The translations under genes and the position numbers were made by a program. Shown piece by piece: positions 24,906 to 33,370 of a stretch of 42,911 nucleotides of DNA. The notes under the pieces were generated by a model that was given only the letters and a program-made list of their open reading frames with translations, ran no database searches and was not told the origin of the DNA. Position 1 is the first letter of the stretch. Each line of letters begins with the position of its first letter. This stretch comes from Syntrophomonadaceae bacterium. Lineage in GTDB: Bacteria; Bacillota; DSM-12270; Thermacetogeniales; Thermacetogeniaceae. The stretch covers positions 1-42,911 of the forward strand of contig DULK01000010.1 in assembly GCA_012840385.1 (NCBI GenBank). The letters run 5' to 3'.

Positions 24906-26117
24906 TTAGGTACCGGGCTGCTGCGGGAGAACAGGCTGCTCACTGCCTCCCCGGGGAGGAACAACTGGCTGAAGATTCTGCTCGCCGCCCCCCGGGGCCT
25001 GGGGGTTGCCAACACTGTTTGGCGGTATGTCCACCGGGTTGTCGACCGTCCCGGAATCAGAACCGGCTTCCGGTTGGTTTTCGGTATTCCCATTAGCCGG
25101 GCTGCTCGCATCCCCCTCCGGAGAAGCCGGTTCCTTTAACTCTATTTCGAGCGGTTTTTGGGCGATGCGGGTGAGCGGTTTCTCATTGCTGCGCAGATGG
25201 GGCGGGGTTTCAAGGACGACCTGCTTGGTGGTGAGGCCATATTCAAATAAATCCGCGGCTACCCGTCGTGCCTGTTCCGGGTCGACCCCCCAGTAGCTCA
25301 ACCCGTTCACGGTTAAAAAATACCCCGGCAGTGTTTGGGTTACGACAGCAATATTTTTGAGATCGTATCCGGCCTTGGCCATCGCCAGAACCTCGCCCAG
25401 GCTCATGTTGGTGTCCACGTTTTTGTATAGTTCCGGCAGCAGTACGGGTAGCTTCAGTAGCGTCGCCGGCTGCTTCACCTTATCTGCCAGCGCCTTCATA
25501 AATTCCAGTTGCTGCTCGGTCCGGTCGATGTCCCCCCGGGCCTCCATGCGAAAGCGGACAAAAGCCAGGGCCTGACGGCCGTTGAGGTGCTGGTGGCCCT
25601 TGTGCAGGTCGATCTTGTACTCTGGGCCTTCCTGCGGATCGTAATGCATGTTCCGGGGAACGTAGATATCCACACCGCCAAGGGTGTCGACTATTTTCAT
25701 AAAGCCGCTCCAGCGGACGAGGGCGTATTTTTCGACAGGTACGCCGATCAGATCCGATACGACCCTTGCGGTCAACTCGGGCCCGCCGTACCGGCAGGCC
25801 GCATTAATTTTATTCATCCCCTGTCCTGGTATCTCCACCCTGGTGTCGCGGGGGATGGAAAGCAGGCTCAACCTTTCCCGGTCGATCTGGGCGACAATAA
25901 TGGTGTCTGTGTTCCCGAGTTTTTCGCCCGGACGGGCATCGCTCCCCAGCAGCAGGACGTTGAACCGGCCGGGAGCTTTGCTTTGACCACTTTCGGCATC
26001 CGGTCCTGTCCAGTTGTTGAACAACTGCTGTGCAGCAAAGGCTCCGCCGGTAAAAAGAGCCAATATGATCAGGATGATTATGATTCCGGTTTTCCTCTTC
26101 CACATGATCATCATCAT
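24906..26117 (-). CDS. LytR-CpsA-Psr (LCP) family cell-wall polymer transferase
   Basis: LCP enzymes move teichoic acids or other polymers from undecaprenyl pyrophosphate to peptidoglycan on the outer face of the membrane. The 403-residue protein has a single N-terminal membrane anchor (residues 10-30). The LCP domain follows: NVLLLGSDARPGEKLGNTDT, SIPRDTRVEIPGQGMNKINA and VRFRMEARGDIDRTEQQ, with the Arg and Asp residues that hold the pyrophosphate. After about residue 315 comes a Pro/Gly/Glu-rich tail probably spanning the wall. Several Met codons are clustered at the start, with GGGAG just upstream. It is a lone gene. Confidence 0.9.
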   Translation of the reverse strand: MMMIMWKRKTGIIIILIILALFTGGAFAAQQLFNNWTGPDAESGQSKAPGRFNVLLLGSDARPGEKLGNTDTIIVAQIDRERLSLLSIPRDTRVEIPGQGMNKINAACRYGGPELTARVVSDLIGVPVEKYALVRWSGFMKIVDTLGGVDIYVPRNMHYDPQEGPEYKIDLHKGHQHLNGRQALAFVRFRMEARGDIDRTEQQLEFMKALADKVKQPATLLKLPVLLPELYKNVDTNMSLGEVLAMAKAGYDLKNIAVVTQTLPGYFLTVNGLSYWGVDPEQARRVAADLFEYGLTTKQVVLETPPHLRSNEKPLTRIAQKPLEIELKEPASPEGDASSPANGNTENQPEAGSDSGTVDNPVDIPPNSVGNPQAPGGGEQNLQPVVPPRGGSEQPVLPQQPGT

Positions 26118-26330
26118 GCTCCCGAACTTGCAGTAATACCTCTTAAAAGGTCGTAATTTCTTTGCTTTAAGATCTATTCTATTCTATAATTTTGGATAAC
26201 AAAAGTAAATAATTGCATTCCTTTGTTAGTTGAGGCTTCTACATCGACTGATGCCGCTGCCCGGAGAGCAAATCAAGCCTGATGAACCTACAGGAGGTGT
26301 TCCAAGGTATTACCTGATAACTTAAATCAC

Positions 26331-26368
26331 TAAAAAAGGTGACACCGTTTGCTTGCGGATGTCACCTT
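26331..26368 (-). terminator. Rho-independent terminator
   Basis: On the minus strand AAGGTGACA (from 26368) pairs with TGTCACCTT (to 26337), and TTTTTTA follows. It would end a short minus-strand transcript that includes the candidate at 26380-26499. Confidence 0.6.
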
Positions 26369-26379
26369 ATTCCCTTTCT

Positions 26380-26499
26380 TTATTCTTTTTCTATCAGAAA
26401 GGGCCTGAAGTCCTCGACGGTCTGCATCAATTTGCGGTTAGCACTGTTGGCTATTGAGCGGAGAATATTTAAGGATGGGGAATAAAAAGAGAGAGCCAT
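26380..26499 (-). CDS. Candidate 39-residue small protein
   Basis: The reading MALSFYSPSLNILRSIANSA continues NRKLMQTVEDFRPFLIEKE and then a stop. It lies just before a good terminator on the same strand. GAGAG lies 8 bases before the ATG. The frame stays open further upstream without a start, so it may instead be the tail of a decayed gene. No family is recognised. Confidence 0.3.
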   Translation of the reverse strand: MALSFYSPSLNILRSIANSANRKLMQTVEDFRPFLIEKE

Positions 26500-26579
26500 C
26501 CTGTGTTCTCTCTCATTTGGTAAAGTAGATGCATGTAAAATTGTAACGAAGCGAAACGTGCGGAGTAAGTGATTAAGGG

Positions 26580-26771
26580 TTACCCGGCCTTCTTGATGGC
26601 GTCAACCGGGCAACTTTCAAGGGCCTCCTGGGCGCAGTCCTCAAGATCTTCAGGGATATCTTCGTACAGGCTATGTGCTTTTCCGTCCTCATCCCAGTCG
26701 TATACCTCAGGGCAGATGTTTATACAGGTGCCGCAGCTGATACAAAGATCAGGATCGACGTATACTTCCAT
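26580..26771 (-). CDS. Single-cluster [4Fe-4S] ferredoxin
   Basis: The 63-residue protein has Cys10-x2-Cys13-x2-Cys16 and Cys54 (in ESCPVDAI) for one [4Fe-4S] cluster. Cys20 and Cys46 occupy places where related Thermotoga/Moorella-type ferredoxins form a disulfide. It is very acidic, as usual for soluble ferredoxins, and would carry low-potential electrons in the cytoplasm, for example to or from the aldehyde oxidoreductase system encoded further right. AAGGAGATG sits 4-5 bases before the ATG. It is a lone gene. Confidence 0.9.
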   Translation of the reverse strand: MEVYVDPDLCISCGTCINICPEVYDWDEDGKAHSLYEDIPEDLEDCAQEALESCPVDAIKKAG

Positions 26772-26861
26772 CAGTTCATCTCCTTGGTTCGGTGTTTGTG
26801 TGGTTGGTTTTTTCTTATTATGCTTTTTCAGTCAGGATCTTAAACATAGGTATGCTCCTGA

Positions 26862-27515
26862 TTATTCAATTCGCAGGGCGGCTTCCGCCAGCAGGGCTTC
26901 AGCCCATAGTTTCACCCATTCCGGTATGTTCCGTTGGATCGGGGTAGCAGCTTGAATTATCGCCTCGTTGATGTAAAACTGAGGAGGTGTTGCACCTGTC
27001 TCGTTCGCTGCCGGGTTTACACCGGTATTCTGGATGAAGGCGAGCACCCGTTTTATATATTCCCGAGTCTCCCTGTAAGGAGGTATACCTCCGTATCTTT
27101 GCACTGCGCCTGGCCCGGCGTTGTAAGCTGCGAGAGCTAGCCTGACGTCTCCTTGAAACCGGTCAAGCAGGGAACGCAAATACCTGGCGGCACCGAAAAT
27201 GTTCTGGGCAGGATTAAAGGGGTCCGTTACCCCCAGCGATCTCGCCGTACCCGGCATCAGTTGCATAATCCCCTGGGCACCGGCCCGGGACACCGCTTGG
27301 GGGTTGAAGCCCGATTCTGCCCAGGCAATGGCTTTCAATAGGGCCGGGGGAACCTGGAACTGCTGCCCCGCTGCCTGGAACAGGTGGTCGAAGGCATTCT
27401 TGCCTTGTGTAAAAGCCGCCTCAAGTTTCCCCATAAAATCGCCGGAAGCCCTTTTTACAGCTCTCTGCTCTAAAGCGGACCCATTTATCGGAGCACCTAT
27501 CTCCTTGACATTCAT
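26862..27515 (-). CDS. Soluble lytic murein transglycosylase (SLT domain)
   Basis: The 217-residue protein cleaves the MurNAc-GlcNAc bond of peptidoglycan to give anhydro ends. The SLT domain occupies about 50-165: the catalytic Glu is in [16 protein letters not shown], followed by [35 protein letters not shown] and [20 protein letters not shown]. No signal peptide is predicted by eye, so it may be spore- or flagellum-associated or exported by another route. AGAGAGGTCC precedes the ATG. It is a lone gene next to a long non-coding region. Confidence 0.88.
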   Translation of the reverse strand: MNVKEIGAPINGSALEQRAVKRASGDFMGKLEAAFTQGKNAFDHLFQAAGQQFQVPPALLKAIAWAESGFNPQAVSRAGAQGIMQLMPGTARSLGVTDPFNPAQNIFGAARYLRSLLDRFQGDVRLALAAYNAGPGAVQRYGGIPPYRETREYIKRVLAFIQNTGVNPAANETGATPPQFYINEAIIQAATPIQRNIPEWVKLWAEALLAEAALRIE

Positions 27516-27736
27516 GGCAGGACCTCTCTGATTTTTTTATTTTAATTTTCTGCTGAAACCGGAATTCCTTTAATCACTATTAAAATCTCTTCGGGATACA
27601 ATAAACCGATTTGACAGCGGTTTGTGTTATGGCGGGCTTTTCTGGTAAAGATAAATAAAGCAGAACAAAGCCTTCTTAACAGGTAACAAGCGATAGAGAA
27701 GATACAAAAAGAAGATGAATAATGTCAATTCAGGTA

Positions 27737-27765
27737 TTGACGTTTTAAAAATGGTTTGCTATTAT
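27737..27765 (+). promoter_or_regulatory. Strong SigA-type promoter for a putative small RNA
   Basis: TTGACG (27737-27742), a 17-base spacer and TATTAT (27760-27765). No gene follows before the terminator at 27876-27927. Confidence 0.6.
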
Positions 27766-27771
27766 TCTGAC

Positions 27772-27927
27772 GTGAAAGAAATCACAAATTAATCATACGT
27801 TCTCCAGGAAAAAGAAAAGGGAATTATTTAATTCCCCCGAAAGTGATAAAACGCAATCTTAACTTTGAGGCCCCCGAAGCCGCTGGACCCCCCTATTGTT
27901 AAAACATTCCGGCGGCTTCTTTTTTTC
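27772..27927 (+). ncRNA. Putative small RNA 1
   Basis: A transcript of about 155 nt is predicted from the SigA-type promoter to a terminator with stem GAAGCCGC / GCGGCTTC and a seven-T run. It contains a short hairpin (GGGAATT / AATTCCC, near 27819-27836). The segment GAGGCCCCCGAAGCC precedes the terminator and ACCCCCCT lies in its loop. C-rich unpaired stretches of this kind are used by several Firmicute small RNAs to bind ribosome sites. There is no open frame with a ribosome site. Confidence 0.5.
27876..27927 (+). terminator. Terminator of putative small RNA 1
   Basis: GAAGCCGC (27876-27883) pairs with GCGGCTTC (27912-27919), followed by a T-run. The loop holds ACCCCCCT. Confidence 0.7.
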
Positions 27928-28366
27928 TCTCAGTAAACTCTGTTTATAAAGGAGTATATTCTGCATCCAAGTCAAAATTCCTGCTACTCGCTCAAATTTC
28001 CCCCCCAAAAAAATTAAAAAAATGCCAGCTTTCATGCAAGGGCGGTTCACTGGAAAAAGCAAGAAAAAGCAAAATGAACTATAACTATATATTGAGACGG
28101 AGTATGTTGAAATGTTGATAATTGAAGCCGGATATTCAACATCCTGCAGGAAGGGATATTTTCGTAAAATCTAGTTTTCAGGGCGATACTGTCGATTTAA
28201 CCCCGTTTGATGAAGTGCTGTTCGGCTATTGAGGTCAACCGGGTGCGCTGATTGCGGCTGACCGTAGCAGGCCTGATCTAAACGGCATTGTCAAAGAGGA
28301 AGTTTTACGGTATATTTTTAGTATTACAAATAAACTTTGTAGACAATATTTCATCTGGATTTCATT

Positions 28367-28382
28367 TAGCACGAAATTTGCA
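28367..28382 (+). promoter_or_regulatory. Sigma-54 type promoter for putative small RNA 2
   Basis: TAGCAC, five bases, TTGCA: the -24/-12 pattern with correct spacing and one mismatch from TGGCAC-N5-TTGC. It lies about 35 bases before the second hairpin. Confidence 0.55.
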
Positions 28383-28392
28383 TATTTTTAAT

Positions 28393-28474
28393 TGATAGTA
28401 TTACTAAGAGGCCCCCGAAGCCGCTGATTTCCTCCCGCTGGTATTATATACCAGTCACAGCGGCTTCTTTTTTT
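28393..28474 (+). ncRNA. Putative small RNA 2
   Basis: A transcript of about 80 nt is predicted from the sigma-54 promoter. It contains GAGGCCCCCGAAGCC as in small RNA 1. It then forms a 10-bp terminator stem GAAGCCGCTG / CAGCGGCTTC with seven Ts. The large loop holds TTTCCTCCC, complementary to a ribosome-binding site, beside a small inner hairpin CTGGTAT / ATACCAG. The common 5' motif and stem show that units 1 and 2 are related. Confidence 0.5.
28417..28474 (+). terminator. Terminator of putative small RNA 2
   Basis: Perfect 10-bp stem 28417-28426 / 28458-28467, with T-run 28468-28474. Confidence 0.75.
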
Positions 28475-28555
28475 GCCTGGGGCAGATGGGCATTTTCCGG
28501 AGGTTTCCGGTCCGGTTATTCTTTTAATGTGTTTCGAAGTTGATTTCAAAGGTAC

Positions 28556-28571
28556 TGGCATGTTGTTTGCA
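28556..28571 (+). promoter_or_regulatory. Sigma-54 type promoter for putative small RNA 3
   Basis: TGGCAT-gttgt-TTGCA matches the -24/-12 consensus (TGGCAC-N5-TTGCA) with one mismatch and exact spacing. Confidence 0.65.
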
Positions 28572-28581
28572 TTTATTTCAC

Positions 28582-28792
28582 AAAGAGAAATGAAATTTCC
28601 CGGATTTTTGAAGACGAGAGGATTAAAATTCCAGTTCCATTGGGAGAGACTTCGTCATGCTTTACACTGAAAGGAATGGATTAGAACCCCTTCAATAATA
28701 GAATAATCCTAACATAGTCTAGGACCATATCGCCCCCCGGCGCCGGGAAAATCAATCAACTCTTTCAGCCGAGTTTCCCGGCGTTCTTTTTT
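28582..28792 (+). ncRNA. Putative small RNA 3
   Basis: About 210 nt are predicted between the sigma-54 promoter and a terminator at 28741-28792. A C-rich run (CGCCCCCCGG, 28731-28740) directly precedes the stem, echoing the GGCCCCCG of units 1 and 2. A 26-codon frame from 28590 (MKFPGFLKTRGLKFQFHWER, ending RHALH) has only a weak ribosome site, so a small peptide cannot be excluded. Confidence 0.4.
28741..28792 (+). terminator. Terminator of putative small RNA 3
   Basis: Perfect 10-bp stem CGCCGGGAAA (28741-28750) / TTTCCCGGCG (28774-28783), followed by a T-rich run. Confidence 0.75.
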
Positions 28793-29006
28793 ACCAAACT
28801 GGCGGAAGGAAATGCCGAAAACACGGCAGGTTTAACGAAAATACGGAATACGATAAATATACTGTACAGCCTGAAACCGGGGGACCGCCCTGAAAATAAC
28901 CCTTTATTGTCACCCTTAGTACTGCCCGGCCGGCATGAAGTATTATAATGAAAAATGGAGGGAAACTGATTAAATTGTCGAAATATATCCTGAGGAGGTG
29001 TTCGAG

Positions 29007-30668
29007 TTGCCTGAGCACAGGGCTCAATTAATCGAAAAACTCACCGGCGTCAACGCTTCCAAGCGCAATTATTATACGGAATTGAAAGAGAAAATACTGG
29101 AAATTACCAAGCGCAATTCCCAGCTTGAAATATTGAACGAACTTGCCAGGCAGATCAGCATCAACACACCTCTTGATCAAATCGTCGGTGACGTGAGTAC
29201 CCGCGTCAAGGAAATCATACCCTTTGACCGGGTCAGCCTCCTTACTTTTCGTGACGAAAAGCTGTATCTCAATTGTTTTAACCCGCCGGACAACGTTTGT
29301 TTCACGGGTATGGAAATTACCCCGGAACGGGGGAAAGCCCTTTGGGACGTGAAGGAAAAACGCCAGCAGCAGGTCTGGGAAATTGGGGCAGGCATCGAGG
29401 ATCTCCACCTGGCCGGGTTGGGCCTCAAGGTTGCCGTAATCAGCCCGTTGTTCAGCCAGAATAAGGTCTTCGGACTCTTCGTGGTGGCAAGTACCCGGAG
29501 TCTTGTGTACGACCCGGCCGATCTGACCTTTCTGCAGCAACTCGCCAACCAACTGGCCATCTGTCTTCAGGATCAGGAGTTGTTTGCGGAGGTCACGCGA
29601 GCCAAGGTTGAATGGGAGGCCACCTTTAAAGCCGTGCGGGATCTCATCGTGGTGGTTGATAAGGAGATGCGGGTGTTCCGGTTCAACCTGGCAACTGCTG
29701 AATTCTGCGGCCTTCCCGAGGAGGAAATCGTGGGGAAAAAGTGCTGCGAGATAATCTGCTCCTCAACTGAGCCCTGCGGAGACTGCGCGGTGCGCGAGGC
29801 CTTGCGGACCGGAGAAACCGCCAATACCCAGCACCGCCTGGAGGACGGACGGGTAATGGAACTTCATGCATACCCGGCTTTGTGGCAGGACGAAAAACTG
29901 GGTGTTGTCATCTACGCCAAGGATATTACTGAAAACTTGAAAATGCAGGTTCAGCTTCTTAAAGCGGCACGGCTGGCCGCCCTGGGAGAAATGGCGGCGG
30001 GAGTGGCTCACGAACTGAACACCCCTCTGACGGTGATCATCGGCGATGCCCAGTTGTTGATGCGCAACTTTCCCGCCGATGACAAAAACCAGAAGCTCTT
30101 CGAGGACATCAAAAACTGTGGGCTCCGCTGCAAACAAATCGTGCAGGGCCTGCTTACCTTTTCGCGCCAGGAGCAGTACGTCTTCTATTCCCTTTCTCCC
30201 AACGATGTTGTTGAGGCCGCTCTGAAGCTTGTTACCTACCAGATCGAAACAAACAACATCAAGCTTGATGTTACTTTGGATCCAGGTATTCCCAAGATCG
30301 AGGGGAATGCCCAGCAACTGGAACAGGTACTGGTAAATCTATTGCTTAATGCCGCCCAGTCCTTTGAAGGCAAGGAAGGGAAACGCGAAATACGAGTCCG
30401 GACAGGCTTTGATCGGGATCGCAACCAGGTTTTTATAGAGGTCTCTGATACCGGTCAGGGTATCTCTCCTGAGAATCTGTCGCAGATTTTTGACCCATTT
30501 TTTACTAGCAAGGGGGTTGGAAAAGGGACGGGTCTGGGACTTTCTGTCAGCCTTGGAATTGTTCAGACACACGGTGGAACGATCAGCGTAGAAAGCAGGG
30601 TTGGGGAAGGGAGCACATTTACCGTTTATCTTCCTCCCTTCGAAGGAAGTGATGAGGTAGCTTCTTAG
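29007..30668 (+). CDS. Sensor histidine kinase (GAF-PAS-HisKA-HATPase), NtrB-like
   Basis: This cytoplasmic sensor kinase has about 553 residues and no membrane segments. A short coiled coil (about 25-50) leads to a GAF domain (about 55-190) and a PAS domain (about 205-315). The phospho-acceptor His is in LGEMAAGVAHELNTPLT. The ATPase domain has N-box NLLLNAAQSF, G1 DTGQGI, and GKGTGLGLSVS. The PAS domain carries clustered cysteines (KKCCEIICSSTEPCGDC), which may sense redox or metal state. The TTG at 29007 is preferred because GAGGAGGTG lies 6 bases upstream. It is 31 bases from the sigma-54 activator gene and heads the operon, so it is its cognate kinase. The signal is unknown. Confidence 0.92.
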   Translation: MPEHRAQLIEKLTGVNASKRNYYTELKEKILEITKRNSQLEILNELARQISINTPLDQIVGDVSTRVKEIIPFDRVSLLTFRDEKLYLNCFNPPDNVCFTGMEITPERGKALWDVKEKRQQQVWEIGAGIEDLHLAGLGLKVAVISPLFSQNKVFGLFVVASTRSLVYDPADLTFLQQLANQLAICLQDQELFAEVTRAKVEWEATFKAVRDLIVVVDKEMRVFRFNLATAEFCGLPEEEIVGKKCCEIICSSTEPCGDCAVREALRTGETANTQHRLEDGRVMELHAYPALWQDEKLGVVIYAKDITENLKMQVQLLKAARLAALGEMAAGVAHELNTPLTVIIGDAQLLMRNFPADDKNQKLFEDIKNCGLRCKQIVQGLLTFSRQEQYVFYSLSPNDVVEAALKLVTYQIETNNIKLDVTLDPGIPKIEGNAQQLEQVLVNLLLNAAQSFEGKEGKREIRVRTGFDRDRNQVFIEVSDTGQGISPENLSQIFDPFFTSKGVGKGTGLGLSVSLGIVQTHGGTISVESRVGEGSTFTVYLPPFEGSDEVAS

Positions 30669-30699
30669 TGGCTGGCCATACTATTCTGGGGGGGTGAAC

Positions 30700-32199
30700 A
30701 TGGCAGCACGTATCTTGGTAGTGGATGACGAATTGGAGATGGGAAATTTTTTTACCTTCCTGCTTGATGCCAAGGGCCATGAGGTTACAGTTGCGGAAAA
30801 CGGTGCCAAGGCTAGAGAAGCGCTTAAAGAACATTTCCACCTGATTCTGCTGGACCTGAAGCTGCCGGATGCGGACGGCCTCGTGCTTTTGAAGGAAATC
30901 AAGCTTCGCCATCCCAAAAGCGAAGTTATCGTGATGACCGGCTATTCCACGGTTAAAACAGCAGTCGAAGCAATTCAGTTGGGGGCCTTCGACTATTTGG
31001 AAAAGCCGTTTGACGACCTTGATGCTCTGGAGAAAATCATTGAGAACGCTCTCAACAGATCACTGGCAAAAGACGAGCAGCCTTCTTACGAGACCTCTGC
31101 AAAAAGCAAAGGAGTACTTGAATCCATCGGGTTCGTAACGGGAAAAAGTGAAAAAATGCAGCGCCTGCTTGTGGTTGCGGAAAAATTGGCGCAGAAACAT
31201 ATTACGTTGTTGATCCGCGGTGAAACCGGAACCGGGAAGGAGGTCCTGGCGCGCTACATCCACTCCGTAAGCCCCCGTTCTGCCCAGCCCTTTCTGGCCA
31301 TCAACTGCGGTGCTTTGCCGGAGAACCTGCTCGAAAGCGAGCTTTTTGGCCATGAAAAAGGGGCCTTTACCGGGGCCGGGAGCCAGCATAAAGGGATTTT
31401 TGAACTTGCCCATCGGGGGACGCTTTTTCTCGATGAGATCGGAGAGGCGAACCTGTCGATTCAAGTCAAACTGCTCCGGGTTCTGGAAACCGGGGAGATA
31501 TTCCGGGTCGGTGGAGAGAAACCAATACGTGTGGATACCAGGGTGATTGCGGCCACCAACGCTCCCCTGGAAGAGATGGTGAAAGAAAAGCGGTTCCGGG
31601 AAGACCTTTTTTACAGGCTGGACGTGGTTACCCTGACGGTTCCCCCACTCAGGGAACGACGTGAGGACATCTGCCTTCTTGCCGAGCATTTTCTATCGCG
31701 TCACTACCAGGTAGGAGAGGTTCCCCGTTTGAGCGACGAGGCTATCAGAGCCCTGATGGAATACGACTGGCCGGGAAACGTCCGGGAACTCGCCAACGTT
31801 ATGGCCCAGGTTGCCGCCATGTGCGACGGGCCGGTGGTGCTGAAAGAGCACTTGCCCCGCAAGATTCTGGAGAACATTCCGGGGAGTGTTGCAGCACCGG
31901 CGGTATCCGCCGAAATTGTTGAGTCCGGTAAAAGCAGCGAGCAGAAATGGCTGGGAGAGATAGAGAAGCATCTGCAAGCCTTTGCCGAGCAGGTGGATTT
32001 TAAGCGAGGATTTGAACTTCCCTATTTTCTATCAGAGCTGGACATGCTCATAGCGAGAGCCACGCAGCAGTTGATCAGACGAGCCCTGAAAGAGGCCGAG
32101 GGGCGTTATCCAAAGGCGGCGGAGTGGCTGGGGACAACTCCTCGCGTTCTACGTTATCTAAATAAGGAAAAGCATGTGAAACGGGAGGGGCAGTTGTGA
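30700..32199 (+). CDS. Sigma-54-dependent response regulator (NtrC family)
   Basis: This 499-residue activator has three parts. The receiver domain (about 1-120) has the phosphorylated Asp in LILLDLKLPDADG. The AAA+ domain has Walker A GETGTGKE, the sigma-54 contact loop KGAFTGAGS, Walker B GTLFLDEIGE and the Arg-finger region RFREDLFYRLDVV. The C-terminal Fis-like helix-turn-helix is ALKEAEGRYPKAAEWLGTTP. It would open sigma-54 promoters when phosphorylated by the kinase upstream. Candidate targets are the promoters at 28367, 28556, 35242 and 41372. The ATG at 30700 is used, since the GTG at 30694 is part of the ribosome site. Its stop overlaps the next gene's start. Confidence 0.94.
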   Translation: MAARILVVDDELEMGNFFTFLLDAKGHEVTVAENGAKAREALKEHFHLILLDLKLPDADGLVLLKEIKLRHPKSEVIVMTGYSTVKTAVEAIQLGAFDYLEKPFDDLDALEKIIENALNRSLAKDEQPSYETSAKSKGVLESIGFVTGKSEKMQRLLVVAEKLAQKHITLLIRGETGTGKEVLARYIHSVSPRSAQPFLAINCGALPENLLESELFGHEKGAFTGAGSQHKGIFELAHRGTLFLDEIGEANLSIQVKLLRVLETGEIFRVGGEKPIRVDTRVIAATNAPLEEMVKEKRFREDLFYRLDVVTLTVPPLRERREDICLLAEHFLSRHYQVGEVPRLSDEAIRALMEYDWPGNVRELANVMAQVAAMCDGPVVLKEHLPRKILENIPGSVAAPAVSAEIVESGKSSEQKWLGEIEKHLQAFAEQVDFKRGFELPYFLSELDMLIARATQQLIRRALKEAEGRYPKAAEWLGTTPRVLRYLNKEKHVKREGQL

Positions 32200-33347
32200 A
32201 CGTATTTAAATTCATGGTTCCGGAAATAATTTTCGGGAAAGGCACCCTTGGGCTGATCGGGGAAAGTGCCCGCAGGCTGGGAGCCACCAAGGTATTCCTG
32301 GTCAGCGACGAGGGGGTTTCCAGAGCCGGCTGGGTTGAGCATGCGGTAAAACACTTAAAACAGGTAGGCCTTGATTACCAGGTTTGGACAGAACCAACAC
32401 CCAACCCGAAGGATTATGAAGTGGAGCGGGGCAAGGAGGTTTATCTGGACACGGGGTGTGACGCCGTTATCGGCCTCGGCGGCGGGAGTGCCGTCGATGC
32501 AGCGAAGGCGGTGGCGCTTCTGGCTACGAACGGTGGAAAGATTATCGATTACGAAGGGGTAGACAAGATTGAGCGGCCTCTTCCTCCTCTTATCTGTGTG
32601 GCCACAACCGCCGGCGCCGGAGCGGAAGTGACGCAGTTCACGATTATCGTGGACAGCGAACGAAAGGTAAAAATGACCATCGGTTCAAAATCCCTCGTCC
32701 CGGATATCGCAATCATTGATCCCATGGTTTTAAGCACCATCGACGCCACCCTCACGGCAAACACAGGAATGGACGCCCTTACCCATGCCATCGAGGCATA
32801 CGTATCGGTTGCCGCAACTCCCATCACCGATGTCCTTGCCCTGAAGGCCATTCGATTGGTCAGTTCCTCTCTCAGAGCTTCTGTCGCCTCCCGCACCAAC
32901 ACCGATGCTAAAAATGCCATGGCCATGGCAAGCCTCCTGGCAGGGGTGGCCATGTCCAACGCCATTTTAGGCGCAGTACACGCCATGGCCCATCCCCTTG
33001 GGGGGCTGCTCAACCTGCCGCATGGGGAGGCAAACGCCATTCTCCTGCCGCATGTCATGCGCTTTAACATGATTGCCTGCATGGACCGCTACGCGGATAT
33101 CGCCCAAACCATGGGTGTGCGCATTGAAGGTTTAAGTACAAGGGAAGCGGCAGAAAAGGCGATCGAAGCTGTGGAACGGTTATGCACCGATATCGGGGCA
33201 GCCCAGAAGCGTCTAGCCGATTATGGGCTTGAGGAACAGCATATCCTGGAGTTGAGCAAAGCGGCCGCAGGAGATGTTACGTTGATAACCAACCCTCGGG
33301 ATGCGACCGTGGAACAGATTGCTGACATCTACCGGGCGGCATTATAA
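32196..33347 (+). CDS. Iron-containing (group III) alcohol dehydrogenase
   Basis: This 383-residue NAD(P)-dependent enzyme interconverts primary alcohols and aldehydes. The nucleotide-binding GLGGGSAVDAAKAVA is clear. The metal ligands are in MDALTHAIEAY, the HAMAHPLGG helix and LPHGEANAILLPHVM. The length is standard. The GTG start overlaps the TGA of the regulator gene, so enzyme and regulator are translationally coupled. The aldehyde it makes could feed the tungsten-type oxidoreductase encoded at 35896. It is a different subgroup from the second dehydrogenase at 41603. Confidence 0.92.
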   Translation: MNVFKFMVPEIIFGKGTLGLIGESARRLGATKVFLVSDEGVSRAGWVEHAVKHLKQVGLDYQVWTEPTPNPKDYEVERGKEVYLDTGCDAVIGLGGGSAVDAAKAVALLATNGGKIIDYEGVDKIERPLPPLICVATTAGAGAEVTQFTIIVDSERKVKMTIGSKSLVPDIAIIDPMVLSTIDATLTANTGMDALTHAIEAYVSVAATPITDVLALKAIRLVSSSLRASVASRTNTDAKNAMAMASLLAGVAMSNAILGAVHAMAHPLGGLLNLPHGEANAILLPHVMRFNMIACMDRYADIAQTMGVRIEGLSTREAAEKAIEAVERLCTDIGAAQKRLADYGLEEQHILELSKAAAGDVTLITNPRDATVEQIADIYRAAL

Positions 33348-33370
33348 GGTTTAAGGGGATGAGTGGTGCA

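Larger units (their letters stand above)
26118..26579. other. Spacer upstream of the LCP gene, with a possible small minus-strand unit
   Basis: Apart from the 39-codon candidate and terminator listed separately, no gene is seen. The left part is the presumed promoter region of the LCP gene. Confidence 0.35.
27516..29006. other. 1.5-kb gene-poor region carrying three promoter-terminator units
   Basis: No convincing protein gene is seen. The stretch holds one SigA-type and two sigma-54-type promoters, each followed by a hairpin with a T-run (listed separately). Between 28106 and 28140 TGTTGAA and TTCAACA arms form an inverted repeat that could be an activator site. From about 28156 to 28320 a frame with one stop (DLTPFDEVLFGY, then GQPGALIAADRSRP) faintly recalls the ELFGY..GAFTGA part of sigma-54 activators and may be a decayed copy. 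Confidence 0.5.

Noticed and set aside
27737-27765. Sigma-54 promoter for small RNA unit 1 (TGGTTTGC context)
   Set aside because: No GG at the right distance before GC; the SigA-type TTGACG-N17-TATTAT fits much better.
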